Shown here piece after piece: positions 21,701 to 36,700 of a stretch of DNA of 64,000 nucleotides. Each line of letters starts with the position of its first letter. Positions within the stretch are counted from its first letter, which is position 1. Both the position numbers and the translations under genes were made by a program. The notes below the pieces were generated by a model. It saw only the letters and a list, made by a program, of their open reading frames with translations, was not told the origin of the DNA and did not search any database. The stretch is taken from positions 20,223,900-20,287,899 of the forward strand of contig NC_091227.1 in the NCBI RefSeq assembly GCF_040958095.1, written 5' to 3'. This DNA is from Procambarus clarkii. Taxonomy: Eukaryota; Arthropoda; Malacostraca; Decapoda; Cambaridae.

Positions 21701-24700
21701 CTAAATAAACAAAAAACTCCCATCCTCTCTAGATTTATCTAACATATTAAATGTTTCTCTTATTCAATTTATTTATGATGGTATTTAGTGAAAATGGATA
21801 CAGGAATGAAGGGAAAGTGGTGAAGAGTAGAAGTGGAGGTGATAAGTGCAAACTCTCTACACCTATGTCAAAATATGCCCTTTAACATTTACATCACACA
21901 TGCCCAGATGACTTGTGGTTACAAATTACACTTCAAATGACTGATCACAGAAATTCCTGGCTCTTACTAAACAGATTTAATGAACTTTGAATCAGTAACC
22001 TTGCATTTTAAAGCTAATGGTGACTAAGTATCTTGTACATTTACAATAATGGGAAGATTTAAAAAAAAAATTATCTGTAAAGGTGACACTGAAAAAAAAA
22101 AAAAGACTAACCTGCGTAGTAATCGATGTAGCTCCAGACTGATGAACTCTACATCCGATACTTTAACAACTTCAGCCAATCCTTTCATCACCTCGCAAGG
22201 AGAGTCAAACTTCACAAGATCTGGTGCAACTTGTTCAAAAACACTTGAAAGTTTTAAAGCCTCCTGAGGAATCAAAATATAAATGAGAAGAAACATTGCT
22301 CACAAGGTGCCCTTCCCTGCCCCCCCATACACATCCTTCCCTTGTCACTAATCAAACGGTTGTACCCATAATGAAAATCTCATCTGATCACACATTTTAG
22401 AAGTCAATCTCTAAATACACAAAGATTTTTAATGGATCAAATGTTATGGACTTGGGTTGTACATTTCATAGCCACTGACTTAGTGAAGGGAGTATATGGA
22501 AAGACTCCCCCACTAAGAAGACATTTAGCCTGATTGACTTTAATCTTGCCAAAGTTTAAAAGGGGCTAGCCCCAAGCATCTGGCCTCTAACCTTGCACAA
22601 AATTGTTTATCTTGTACAGATATGTTAAAAACTGCATATTGCAGTCATTGTGTTACCAAGACCAGCTTGTTCTACACAAAAATGTTGAATTTTTTACTTT
22701 CACAAATTAGTTCATTTTTATATACCAACAAAATCATTGTTTATACAGTTTAAATATGCAGAAACACATCATTTGTGAAAAGAAAAATCTTGAAAATTTT
22801 GTTATACAGTACCCAACAAAGGACAATACTAGAGCACATGTCTGGGAATACCCAGCGCATAGGTTCGAATCCTCATCACGGCTCCTGTGGACTTTTTCCA
22901 TTGATGTATCACGTTACTGTGATTTCTCTGTGTATGTAAAGGACAACTGTTCTTAAAATCTGAAGTGATAAAATCAAGATTTTTGAGGCTCCACTGTACT
23001 GTTATCAACAAGACTGATGCACATTCTTTAATTAAATAAAAAATACAGTATTCATCATATTTCTTATTATAATTTACACAAGCCATTCTTTTTATATTAA
23101 TGTTTGAATATAAGCAATGTGATCTATCATTTCTTTTAAGAAAATTCTAAAATATTCATTCCCAAGTGGCAAAAATAAATTCATCTGTACCAACATAAAA
23201 ATGCAAATTGAGTGGGATTTGGTTGTATGTCTCACAAAAATATTGGATTATTTTTTCTTTCAACATGCAGCGATCATCAAAGGTGCTACTCTAGTCTATG
23301 TGGGGGTCTTTACTCCCCCCTCCCCACCCCTTCCCTAAAAAAAGTCTACTGTACGTCATTTCTGGTTTCATGAACATTAGGCAGAAGCTAGGTTGGGGAA
23401 TTATTTGGCACGTGGATACGTTAATATTCAGTCTGCCGACTCCTCATGTAGAGTCAAGGGGATTTGATGTTAAAAGTTAAATAGTCTGTTTGCCATTTCA
23501 CTTTTAGTTTACACAATGTGTGTGGAATAACTGGATTGGTATACACATAACTGACAAAAACAGTGGTAGAGTACTGTTTATAGGCCCTACAATATTATAT
23601 GTATACTGTACCTATGCTGAATTGCACATAAATTTGTTCCTAGCACAACTTAAAGGAAGTGTCTTATACAATTTGTATAAAGAACAGGTGATTACACTAT
23701 AACCATACAATGAGCCCTTTACCCTGGTGATCAGTGTATGGCAATAACCACACTAAGGGTTACAAAAAATGTTAATGGTAGATATGGAAAAAAACATTTT
23801 ATTAGAAAGTCAATAAGAGATTAAAAATAAACTCTGGGAAAAATACCATTAGTTTTTTCTTAACCCAAAATATTCATTGATGATTAGATTTATATGGGTA
23901 TGATATTCAATGCTTTTTGGAAATTTCTGATATAGTATTTAGTTATTTCAGCCACTTATTCTATTGTAAAATTTTGAGAATTCCAATATTTGTTAAAAGT
24001 AAGTGTTAATAATGGCATTTGTTGATGACATGCAGGCAAGTGTCAATGCACCATCCAAGAGTCAAAGTGATAGCATGCCATAACCTGTTATAGAGTTGGT
24101 GCTGTGAAACAAGGCTTTGCTATAATCTTCTAAAAATATTTTCCATTATTTAAGGATTGCAATCTTTTCCTATCTCTTAATACAAGATATGGTTAAAGTA
24201 AATAAAAACTTAATACAGTACAGTATATGATATCGAGAAGAAAAGTATCGTACTGCACATTCAGACAACTCTTAGAATAAATTCATTAATTCAATAAAAG
24301 GAAATACTCACAGCAGTTATACGGTCAGCCACCAGCTTTCGGTCCTCCTGTGTTTTAGGTGTTAACCGTTTCTGCAAGATGGCTGTTGTATACCGCATTG
24401 TAACTGTATTTAGCGCTAACTGCACCACATGGTCAAAGTTCCTGCAAGTGACAGGTATAGGTAAAATAATTTTCCTATTAAAGTAAAAAAAAATTTTTAT
24501 TATAAAATGATATATTTATGATTCTTTCTACCATTACACATACATACAGTATATTTGTTATTTATATATAAATGCAAGACTCAAAGCTGTAATTTTGTGA
24601 TTTGACAATTGTCATTTCAATGCTCAAATTCACCAATACAGTAGTAAAGGTGACTTCCAAAACTGTAAACAGGTACCAGTGTAAAATTCATTGTATCAGG

Positions 24701-27700
24701 GTCCAGGCAGCCAGTGTATGTATATATACATGTTAGACTTATATCAAGGTCCCCCCCTTAAGGTCTAATTACCGACACCCCCTCCTTCCGGGATGCAACC
24801 TCACAACAAGTTGACTAACTCCTGCATACCTACTTACTACTAGGTGAACAGATGCATTAGATGATAAGAAATGTGCCCAACCAATTCTGTCCCACTCAGG
24901 ATTCAAACCTGGAATGCTTGATTACGAGTTGAGAATAAACCCAATTGTACTACTGGGACACAATGTATGCAAGGTACTTTATTGCAGTGTTCATATTGCT
25001 ATTTCTTATGAATAAAAAGTTTTGAAATATATTCAAAGTTTCAAAATCCATTTATTGTGTATATTGGGGAAGGCCAAGAGGAAGGAGAGGTATAACTAAT
25101 GAGATGCTAAACACCAAGATAACTAACATCAGAATCAACTAATGGAAAATACAATCTTGGAAAAAAAAAAGAAAATTGTGGAGTAACATGCATTATTTGT
25201 AATTTGCAAATAAATTATTTAAAAAATGCTATGATGGCAAGCAATGCTGATAAGCACTCATTAGCAAGATGCAAACACATGAAGGGTACTTTTTATGTTA
25301 AAATTAACTTCCAAAGTGAGATATGCCACTGGTGGAGAGCAGATGAAATGGGATGTGCTACTGCAGGAAATGTTATTATATACTGTACATTTAGCAAAGG
25401 CATGATAAAATTATAAATAATTTTGTTACTTTTAAGTACAAGAGAGAATAATACTGGATATTAGCTTAAGTCTCACTTTTGATGAAGATGAGAGTAATCA
25501 TTAAAGTAGTCGGAGAGCGTCAGACAAATGGTGTCCATGGGTTCGGTGTTGGTGAGCCAAGGTGCAGTCAAGAGAGAATTGAACTGCTCCTGCAGGTCTA
25601 CCAGGGCCTCCTCCAACAAGTGATCACACATCAAATCTCGTAAACGCTGAAAAGAAACCCCTTGCATAGTAGTAGGCAGTGTTGCATAGGCACAAACAGA
25701 TTCTCTCTCTCTCTCTCTCTCTCTCTCTAAAATAACTCGTGCAATGTAACAAGACTTAAATATGCCTTATGAAAGACTGAACTCTACTGTGTAACCCATT
25801 TGATCCTTAGTAAAGGATAACAGCTTTAAAGAATGGTATTCTGCAGGAAGTGACCAGTGCCCCTCTCTCGTCCCTTCTGCTGCTTCTCAGCATTCATATT
25901 GGCTGTCATCCAAACCTTCAACACTTTAATACCTAACACAAAACTCATCCCTCCATCCTTCATTAATTTAATTTACCTTTCATTAATCTTAGTAGTTCTT
26001 ACACTACAATATTAATGCATAAAATATTGCTTCTTTCTTCATCTTCTAGCTTTTATAAAATTATAAAACTACAGAGAAAGAGGGCCGATATGATTCACCC
26101 ACAAAACCACTTTTGATGTGTGAATTTGGTCCATATACCATTTTATAGCCCCTGGTCCAAGCTACAAATGACCCATACATCTGACCACTCATGTAAGAAT
26201 CCAAGCATGATGTAAAGGAAATGTATGCTTACAGTTGACTGGTAGCTCCCACCTATGCTCTACACTGACCCTTTCCCATTTCCTATTTTACTAAATCATA
26301 TAATGTGATAAACAATATTATTATAAAACTTGTGCTCTATTAAAGAGTTTAACAGAAGTCAGGCTTTGATTATGAAAAACACCTTTATGATTAGGTAATT
26401 ATCAACAGAAGAAACACCTTCATGAGCAGGATCATCACGTGTTTCGTAAGGAAGGGATCCATCTTATTCTCGGCAACTGGCTCCCAAAGGGTTACAACAA
26501 ACAACTTGGGCAAAGCAGCAGACAAAAGCTCAAGCAACTTCGTTTTGCTCTGCCAAACCAGGCCACAGTTGAGAGAAACTGTTCCTGGCAGGCAAAGAAC
26601 TTACATTTGCCAGGTGAATGTGACTTTTCCACAATGAAGTGCTGAATCAAAGGGAAAATCCAAACATGTGAAAAAGCTTTATCAGAATTCTGATAAAAGC
26701 AAAAAGATCTGGCAGTGGTTCTAGATAGAAAACTTTCCTGAGGACCGCAAAGAACATTGGAAAGCGTAGCACAGACTCCTCCCACAATTTCATAATTGCT
26801 TTTACACACATGGAGGGTTTAAATATATTGAAATTGTTCACAGCCTTTGTGAGACCAAAGTTGGAATATGCAGCAGTTCTATGGTGCCCATATCTCAAGA
26901 AGCACATCAATAAACTGGAAAAGGTGCAAAGACATGCAACAAAATGGCTTCCAGAACTGAAAGACAAGAGCTACGAGGAGAGTTTAGGAGGTGTTAAATA
27001 TGCCAAACTAGAAGACAAAAAAAATGAGACAATATGATCACTATGTTTAAAATAGTGAAAGAAATCATCAAAATTGATAAAGAAGAATTCTTAAATCCTA
27101 GAACCTCAAGAACAATGGGTATTAGACTTAAGCTAACTAAACAAACATGTCAAAAGAACATCAGAAAGTTCACTTTTGCAAATGGAGTGAATGACGGTAG
27201 GAACAATTGAGGTGGCAGAAGCCAAAGCCGTCAGTACATTAGTTTCAAAGCATCACATGACATCACATGAAACAGCCTAAGCTACTCTATTCCTTTGAGA
27301 TGTATTTTTTCTTGTCTCAATAAACATACTTTAACTTGAACACATGACAAGAGTACTGAGAAGACAGGACAACACGAGTGCATTTCTCTTCTTGTAATTA
27401 CACTTGGGTAATTACCCGAGTAGTATAAGACCACGCTACTCCAGTTTCATATAATGCATTAAAAGTGCTTAATATTTGTCCATTGCCTTTCACCAAGGGG
27501 AAAGCAATTTTTTTTTTTTTTGGGGCAAATTCTAAAGTTACCGTTAACAGTAAATTATGGCAAATATGCATGACAGGCAAAGCTTGGAATTCTTGTACAG
27601 GATTGCAAGAATTTTCCCTACTGTATAAATTTAGGGAACACAAGATTAAATGAGGACAATATGAAAAGCTAATGCCTGTACCTGGTAAACTGTGAGCAAA

Positions 27701-30700
27701 GCATCAAACTCGGTAGCAATTTTGGCATCATTTTGGGTAGATCCTCCTGGCTTCCAAAACTGAGACTTGATTGCTACCATGACATCCACAAGGCCTTGGC
27801 AGCTATTAGCTAGTGCTATGATATATGTTGTGAAATACTGGATCTGTGAAAAAGATACATAAAAGCTATAAAAGCAATGGTAAAGCATTATCTAAAATTG
27901 CATCTTATGCACAACATAAAAGAAAATGTATATGGTTTCCTGTTGTTGAGGACAGGAAGTCTGTACTTGGCAATACTGAGGTCACCCTTGGCCAACTACT
28001 GTGCTCACCATTCCCAGGATGGAACCCACAACAATTAACACCCAGGGTCCTATTTACTGCTAGATCACTAAACTATGGGGCATATTTCCTTTCACCTGAT
28101 GCTAAACAGAGGCATCAGGTGAATGGAAATGTGCCCCATAGTCACTGTCCTGGCCGAGAATTGAACCTGGAACCCTTGGTTGCTAGCCGACAAAGTAGAC
28201 TTTTGGGAAAAGTGCAAAAAAAATAACGTGACAATGAAGTCTCGGAAGGAAGCAATTATAGGAAGTTCCATACCTGGGAGGGTGAATTGTAGTTCTTACA
28301 CATGCACACTTCTCTCAACATAATACCTAACAGTAAGAAAAAAAAAAAGGGCTCAAAGTAGGTAGGTTACCTTTGACCTGTCAGCATAGTATGTGTCCTT
28401 ATATCGAGTCACTCCAGCTTGGAATTTTGCTGCAAAAAATCGTACTTGCTCCAGACTAGATATCAGCACCTGGACTTGCACATCAGAGCTGTTCATAAAG
28501 AAAAAATGAGGGTTACTTTAATATTATTTTGTTCATTTATTGTTAAAAATAAATAACTAAATAAAAAAAACTTATCTATACAAACTAAAAACCATTAATA
28601 TCATAGTGTATATACATGTAAGTTAAGAGGAATAGATTTTGAAAAACCAGATTATAATTTTAAGATGACAGTTTAATAAAAATATTTGTAACAAATAAGG
28701 AAGAGTTCCAAACTGTGTGACGGGATTGTATCCTAATTTTCAGTCATAAAAACTGCCCACTGCAAGAATGAAGCTAAAGATATTAGTGATTACCTATAGT
28801 AATAATATTTGTACTACGTATATCTACAGGTTTTTGCCATAAAGTCTCCAAACTAACCACCACCTTTCACTCCCTATAATTGACTAAATAAAACACCTAG
28901 TACTGTAGTTTTTTAAAGTAGTGTTTTAACCTAACAACTTAAAACCCTGACTTTAAACTGCCCAAGTCATTCAGCCATATACATAAACAACTGATTAGCC
29001 AATTTGAGCCTCGGAACCTCACCTGATAGTGGCAGCAACATCCAAGTTCTGACGTATCATGTCATGAATAAGTTGAGGAAGCTCCGTTTTGTAGTGCGAG
29101 TCTGCGTCTTGCTGTGGAGGTTCAGAACGGTACCACTCTTTCTCTTCTATTTCTAGTGCTTTGCTCATCCAGGAATCATAGTTGCTATTTACGTTCTGTA
29201 ATAAAATAGTGTAACCTAGGTACTTAAACATATGGAAGACAAATGTAATTGCCAACATTTATAAATAAGGTACTTCTAGTATGGTACAGATCATACAGCA
29301 TTTTTCCTGGGCACAGGTGAATGTATTACAATATACAATGTAGACTAGTTAACTACAGCATTCATAAAATATTTACCTCCCAGTGTTTTATTTTTTGCTT
29401 CTATGTAAACTAAAATACAAGTCAAATTAGTTTGCTGTACTAATTAATGACTTTAATTACTAATTAAAAAAGGTCATAAAACAAAAGGGTATGCAAGAAT
29501 GTTTACCAATTTTTGTTTCATTTGTCTTACAAAAAAACTAAGCATTTTCTCTATAGACTAAACAAACATCCCTTGTACCCTCCTGGGAGCGCCCCATGAG
29601 ATGGGGACCACAGCAGAAGCTTTTCCAGGAAGCTCTCACTACACAAACTTTTCATTCTTTCAAATTCTCTAATCCATCCCGCTACTCTTTCCTTCATATA
29701 TTGCTGCACTTTTCCCTTCCCAAACACTGGTCATTTGCATTTACCATACAATTCCCTTATTTCATTCTTACAAATATCCAGAGATTTCAGAAAATGTACA
29801 AAATTTGCACTTAATGGATATAAGCATTTATAATTATATTTCTTCTATAGTCTCCCGAGAACCTTCAAAGGAGATCCTTCAAGAATGTAATCGACCAGAT
29901 TTTAACATCACACCAGGATCAGGTCGTGGTCCAACGGCATCCACCGGATGCATGATAGCCAGACACCCAGAAATTATACATTTTAAATGGCAATCACTTC
30001 CTGATCCTAACATTCCATCTCTAGTTTGAGTTGTAATGCCACAATTATAATTAGAAAAAAAGTACAGTTGTTTTACCTTTAGATATTTGGACACAAGATC
30101 TTCTAATATCTTATTATCCAGGAGTGGCCCTAACTTGCCAACATTGATGTTGAGCGAAGGATGACCCATGAGTTCTTTTCCACCATAGACATTGAGTACC
30201 CATGACAGTAGTGTAACATACTCATTGTCTTCCAGACCTCCTTCTATCGTTTCTACGAGCTGAAAAAGTAAATGAATAATACCTGAATAGTATTAATATA
30301 AATATATAACTCTCCCTATGGATAAAATAATGTTCTTACCTAACTGGTAATTTAAAGTATGAAAACATTTGGTTAGTTGATTACACTGGTTACAAGAAAC
30401 AAACTACAATAGTATTCCTCGTTGTTTACTGTTACTAGTTTAGTACCATTTTACAGGAGGAAATGGATACCATACGATTTTGGGTTTAGTTTTAAAGAAC
30501 CTTTCCTTTCAGCAACACAACACCAAAAACAAATAATAATAGAGAATGTCAAGAATATTGCAATGTTGCTTCCTTAACAGTCCTTCTGTTTCTCCCAAGT
30601 AAAACACCACCATCGCTAACCCAGACGAAAAAAAAATTGCCGGCCACTGTTGACCCGTACTCACACAATGACAGGTTTCCTGGCTAATCATCTTGCCAAA

Positions 30701-33700
30701 TAAAATGAGGAAGGAATCCACTGTAGCTACTACATTAAGAGTAATATAGTTCTCAAGTTCTATTGCAAGCAATTACTGTAAATGTTCTGTTTATTCCACA
30801 TTACTTATCCTTAAGAATTCCTATTTCAAGTGGTTGTCAAATAATCTTGTGCAATAATTACAATTAATAGTTGTTCCCAAGATTTCCAGGAATCACTTAG
30901 GACAGGCAATGTAAACAAGATAGATTACCTTGACAAATCAGGCAAAGCGTGGCATATAAGCTGCCAAGAACGCATTGTCTCAGTGTAACTCCAATAATGG
31001 TTCAGCGAGATCTCTGGATATACTGTGAATCTTTAACACCATCGACAGTCACCACCATATGATGTAACACTCAGAGGATGTTACAGCTTTGCTACAGAGC
31101 AAAATTCCAGCCATATTCTACCTACTCAACATCACCCCACATTTGAGCTCTCTACCCCCAGCCTCATTGAAGCTCTCTGCTCTTATCTCCAGGCTTCCCA
31201 CAAGTATCCTCATCTCTGCTAGCACTACATGTCATAACATTTACAACATTCAACTGCTGTAATGAAGACTATAGACGTATTAAATAAACAAAAAACTATA
31301 CTCTTTGAATGTCAAACAAAATCTTATGATACACCACCACCAAGAGACAACTTGCTGTGATACAAAGCAATAAAAAAAATTAATTGATCCTGACCCAATC
31401 ACTTGGACAGCTTGTTAAAGCAAAAGCCTCACTTATTGGAAGTTGCCGTTCGATTCTCGACAGTAAATAATTGAACACCATTTCTTCTCTCTGTCCCAGC
31501 CCAGCTAATTATCCTCATGTTCCTTCAAAAGGTTATATAATTGTACAGTACTTGTTAAGTACTTTCTTTTTATAATTACTTACCTACCTGGAAGCAAAAC
31601 CACGGGTACACAAGGAAAACCAGTTATTGTTCTGAAACTATTGAAGTACTGTACCACTAGCCACTACCCCAGAGTGTGCAGGGTGCGTATTTATAGGAAA
31701 CAACAGTACTGAAAAATGGCACAAAGCTCTACTTACATGATTGGCCAAACTCTTATGGTACATCTGTACGTAGTGGTTTGTTATGTCATAGTGGGGTGGG
31801 AAGCATGGCACACACAGCGATCTTATCACTTTCATGTCCTCAAGCAGCAGCAGTCGAATCACCTGATGTTTAACAATACTAAATTAAAAACCTTGCATAA
31901 AAGACAAATAAAGGCATGTACTACATTTTATCAAGCACCAATTATGAAACAAAATGAGAGAAGGAGTTCATGCATTTGAATGGCATAGATCTAGTAAAAA
32001 AAAAAAAAAATTGTATACTGTACACAACTAAAAACAACAAATTATATAATTGATATCATTTTGCTATGATCAACGTGCATTACAGTTGGCAGTAAAAATG
32101 TTTCTAGGAAATTAAAAAAAAAAAAAAAAAAGTTGTGAAGGGATGAGAGCATACTTTTGCTCATTCAAGTTTTAGCCTTCTTACACAAAATATACATTAC
32201 TGTACCTCTAAATGTTTTATTAGCCAATTTTTACTTGCTTCTCTATCTTCAAACATGTTTCCTTCAATACGTTGTGCTGCAGCACCTTCCAGTACCAATA
32301 ATGCTTTCTCTCTCCATTTCTTGGGTCGACCCGGAGGTAAAAAGCCTGACCCCTTCTGACGCTGAAAAAGAATAATTTGACGGTAAATCACTAAATGATA
32401 ACTGGCATGTGTAACCATCTTTCTGTCTAGGCGAGTGGATGGGAAAGGTGCGAGAAGGGGCAAGCAGTGCTTGCTTGTAACATGAATTGTCAATGGCTGT
32501 AACCAACGTTTGTATTACAGTATTTACTTATTCATTCACCAGTACTGTATTGTATACTGTGTTTAGCAACAATTTTAGTGTATAAATGGTAGATTCTCAC
32601 AAAGTCACAGAATGAAACTTTAGAAATGGGGATGGAGGGAAGGAGGGATTTGGCTCAATTGTCACATACACTATACAACAGCAGCCGATATTCACTAGCA
32701 CAAGGTGGTGGGGGAGGGAAGGAGGGGAATTGAACTAGGATGAAGACATTTCAGTGCCATCCACCCCCAGCCTTGGCTGTTTATATAGTTACGTTCTGGT
32801 AGAAGGTATGAAGAGTTGCATTCAGCCTAAAACAACAATGCTACAGTCAAATTCTCACCAATTCATTCATCCATACACACACTCATCATGTTTTATTACT
32901 GTATAATAATCAGTGTGGATAATGTGGTGGGATAGGACTGTTATTTCAGTTTTACCATGGTAGTCAACAGAAATATGGTTTTAATTTACCGAACTTATGA
33001 TTATCGAACACTTTTCTGTGACTGCATCTCATTCAGTTAAGCAAGGTTCATCTGTATTAAGAACAAGTATATTATACTATACTGTATATGGAATACAAAA
33101 AAAAATTCAGTAATTGTAGGAATTCAAAGTTCTATGATGGCAAACTGTGTATATAATTCCAAGTGATAAGACTAATTCTGATAGTTTTCTGATGCTTTCT
33201 GGTAAGACTATTACAGCAACCGAGATAAGTTTCACATGAAAATTATTCAAAGACATAACTTGATTACCTGCAGAGCAAACTGGTCAGCCCGTTCTTCTCG
33301 CTCCACGATCCTTAATGCTGTGACAATCTGTGTGGGTTCTTTCCTCACAGTGTTGAGGGTACGCTGTAGGATGATCCAAACCTGTTTACCTAGGAAAAAA
33401 AAAAGTGCAACTTGTATATATGTACTGTAGTTTATTACAATGTTTTCCAAGAAGCTGCAGAATTAATTTATTAGGCAATATAATTTTAAACTACAACTAT
33501 AATGAATTATTTTATACTGTGCCTAAATTTTAAGATGAAAATATTATAATTTACAAAAAATTCTAATTCATCAAAATTTATTAACATCAACTAATGTGTA
33601 ATTCAAATATTATATCTCGGGAAGTTTGCTAACCGTTTCTACCTTTTATGATAATGGATATTTTAGAAGAGCTTACCAAGATCATCTGAGAGCTTCTGGA

Positions 33701-36700
33701 CATCAGCAAAATATTCTTTGAGCATCCTTGTGTCATTAGGGTTCTGGTGCGGCAACTTGTGCAACTCGAACAACAAGTCATCTCTGCTATTCTCCAGATC
33801 CATCAGACACTGAAAACCAATGAAGGATTGGGACAAGATTAAATAAAGATGCACATGCGAGGCAGCATGAAGCCCTTAAAGACACAAAGACATACAAGAC
33901 AGTAGAGAGGAATGTGCACTTTCCCCTCCAAGTAATAAATCTATGAAACAGCCTAACTATTAAAGCTGTGACAATACAATGGTTAAAACAAATCTGTAGA
34001 AACTCTTCAGAAATAATGCGAGATTAATCTTGACTGAATTAAAAGAAAAAGCTTGTATAGTATATATAATCTTCAAATTAAACAGTTATATTTTTACTAT
34101 AATTTACTGTACTGTACTATACTCTGGTTTAACCCTTAGACTACAAGTCACTTTAATTGACATTTGAGAGTTCAAAGGATCATACTGTGACATGTAAATT
34201 AACATTTTTTATTATAAAAAATCAAGGCAATCTAGTTCTGTTTATAAATCCCTATAACTCCTTGTACCAATAACTGTTCAACATCTCTGTCTAATATGTA
34301 TTAGGAAAGTTAACCCTAACTTTTTTCATCAAATCATTAATTACAAGAATTCTGACATTTGTGGCATCGTTGTCAGAATATTTATAATAAAATATTAAGG
34401 CCGATACTTTTTCAGCATTTTACTTCAGTCATTCCAAAATTAGTTGCCATTTTCCTATCCTCACAAGAAAAGAAAATCCACCACCTTACCTCTTTGTGTG
34501 TTTTGATATGAATGAATATTATGAGAAAAATTCCATACAAAGACATGGCTAAAGATGCTCTTAATAAAGCAACATCTCATTTACACATTAAGAAACTGGA
34601 GCTTGTGGGACACTGGCAATTCTAGCACTTTATTTAAATTTACTGTAAAGATGATAGTTATTCATAAATTTGTCCATAACCATAAGTATAAACGACTACT
34701 AACCTGATGAGCATACAAGAGCCTTCCTTCTGCGATCCATTTGTGTGTTTTCTCAACAGACTCTGGCACAGTAAAAATGTGCTTCAGGTTTTCCATGGCA
34801 GCTGCATACTGGGAGTGTCGAACATATTCCTCACGGCACTCGTACAGGCGTTCACTCAACTCGGGCACCCTTACCAAGCTCAATTCCATGTCTGATAAAC
34901 TAAAAGTAACTGCTCATTAAATATTAAAAACAAAAATTCAGGGTCTGAGTGTACAGTACTGTATATATAAAGAAAAAATCAAAGAAAACTCAGTTGCTCC
35001 CTAAGGAATGATCCTACTGATCATTCAGGCAGTGAACACAGGCAGTGAACAGGTTGACATTCTGCACTAATGTAGCAAGAAGTTTTCCAAACTGTTCCCA
35101 TGGGGTCATACTGGTACTTTAAAGAAATCAAAGAATACTAGACTTTCTGTAGCAAAGAATGGCAGAAAAAAGTACATGTTAACAAAAATGGCTAAGCCTT
35201 TCCAACCAATACCAAAAAAGCCTTCTCCAATCAATACTTGGCATACAAGGACTGTCAACCCAGCCTATCAAATGGCACACTAGGTCACTATTCCCGTCCA
35301 TCCCGACTGCCACCAGATGAGGGCATTAACCCCCTCAATAAAATCCTCTGGCCAAGCTTATCACATTCTACTTGGGCCCCAAAGAAAGGAAAATTCAAGC
35401 TTAAAAGTATATTATACAGTAGGAGGAAGTAAGATAATGCTACAGGCATCTAACAGGTGCAACTTTTAACACTCTTTACTCAAAAAAATAGTCATTTGAA
35501 CATTAAATATTTATGTTCCCTCTACTTCCAGCCACAAATATTGCACATAACAAAATCCAGAATGCTTATGTGTAACAACACAATCATATAATTTACACAG
35601 TTCATACTCATGAGAATATGGTGTGAGTGTGCAATACACTACTGTCTAGATAAACAGACATGTACAACCCCATATTAATCCACATTCAATACACACACCA
35701 TCAAAATTTACCATCGAATTTCAAAACAACGAAGGTGTCGCTGGTACCACCTGGCCCAAATTTTCTTTAACCCTTACACTGCTCAGGGGTCCTTGGGACA
35801 TTTACACCCCTGTGCGCAAGAAAAAAAAAAATTCAAAATTTTTTTTCGTCTTCTAAACATGTTAATTTGTGTCCCCTGAGCACGGAAAAAATAAAAAAAA
35901 AATCGTAGGCGACATATTTTGGGCGCAATTGACCGAGGAAGTCTAGCAAAAAGTGGGCGTTGACAGAGTGGTCGTCAGACCCGGTCAGTGTCACCCACGC
36001 TGACAGATGGGAATTGCCACAAAGATATTATTACCTAATTGTTTCAATGTCTCCGATTGATTTTTTCTTAGTTTTTTGCAGTAATATTATTCAAGTGTGT
36101 ATTGTAATATATTTATATAATAAAAGTGGTGAATAATCGCTATACTCAAAAGTATGATGTGCATATTAGTGATTCAATTATTATGTTTATAAAACAATAA
36201 ACAAATAGTTTTGCTGCTATTACACTCTATACACAGGTTATATACAAGTATCTGCATGTTTTGGTCACCATAACGAACCACTAAGTTGGTATTGAGAGTC
36301 GAAAAGCAACGAAGAGTTACCGCCACACACCAGCCAGCCACTCGCTGCCACTCCCTCAACACACGCACTAAACTTACTCCCTCAACACACGCACTAAACT
36401 TTCTCCCCCAACACACGCACTAAACTTTCTCCCCCAACAATACCAGTTGTGGTGTTATCACACTATATACAGACGTTATATATAAGTATGTATATATTTT
36501 GTTCACCACAACTGTACAGCTAAGCTGATATAGTTAGTTCAGGCACTAAGAGGCTTCGCTATACACAGATGGCGGCTCCCTCACTCTTTCAAGGTCACAC
36601 ACACTAAACTTTCTCCCCCAACACACGCACTAAACTTTCTCCCCCAACAATACCAGTTGTGGTGTTATTACACTATATACAGACGTTATATATAAGTATG

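Noticed and set aside
29805-30029. Small plus-strand ORF inside EXOC3
   Set aside because: Intronic, no homology, and opposite to a well-supported gene.
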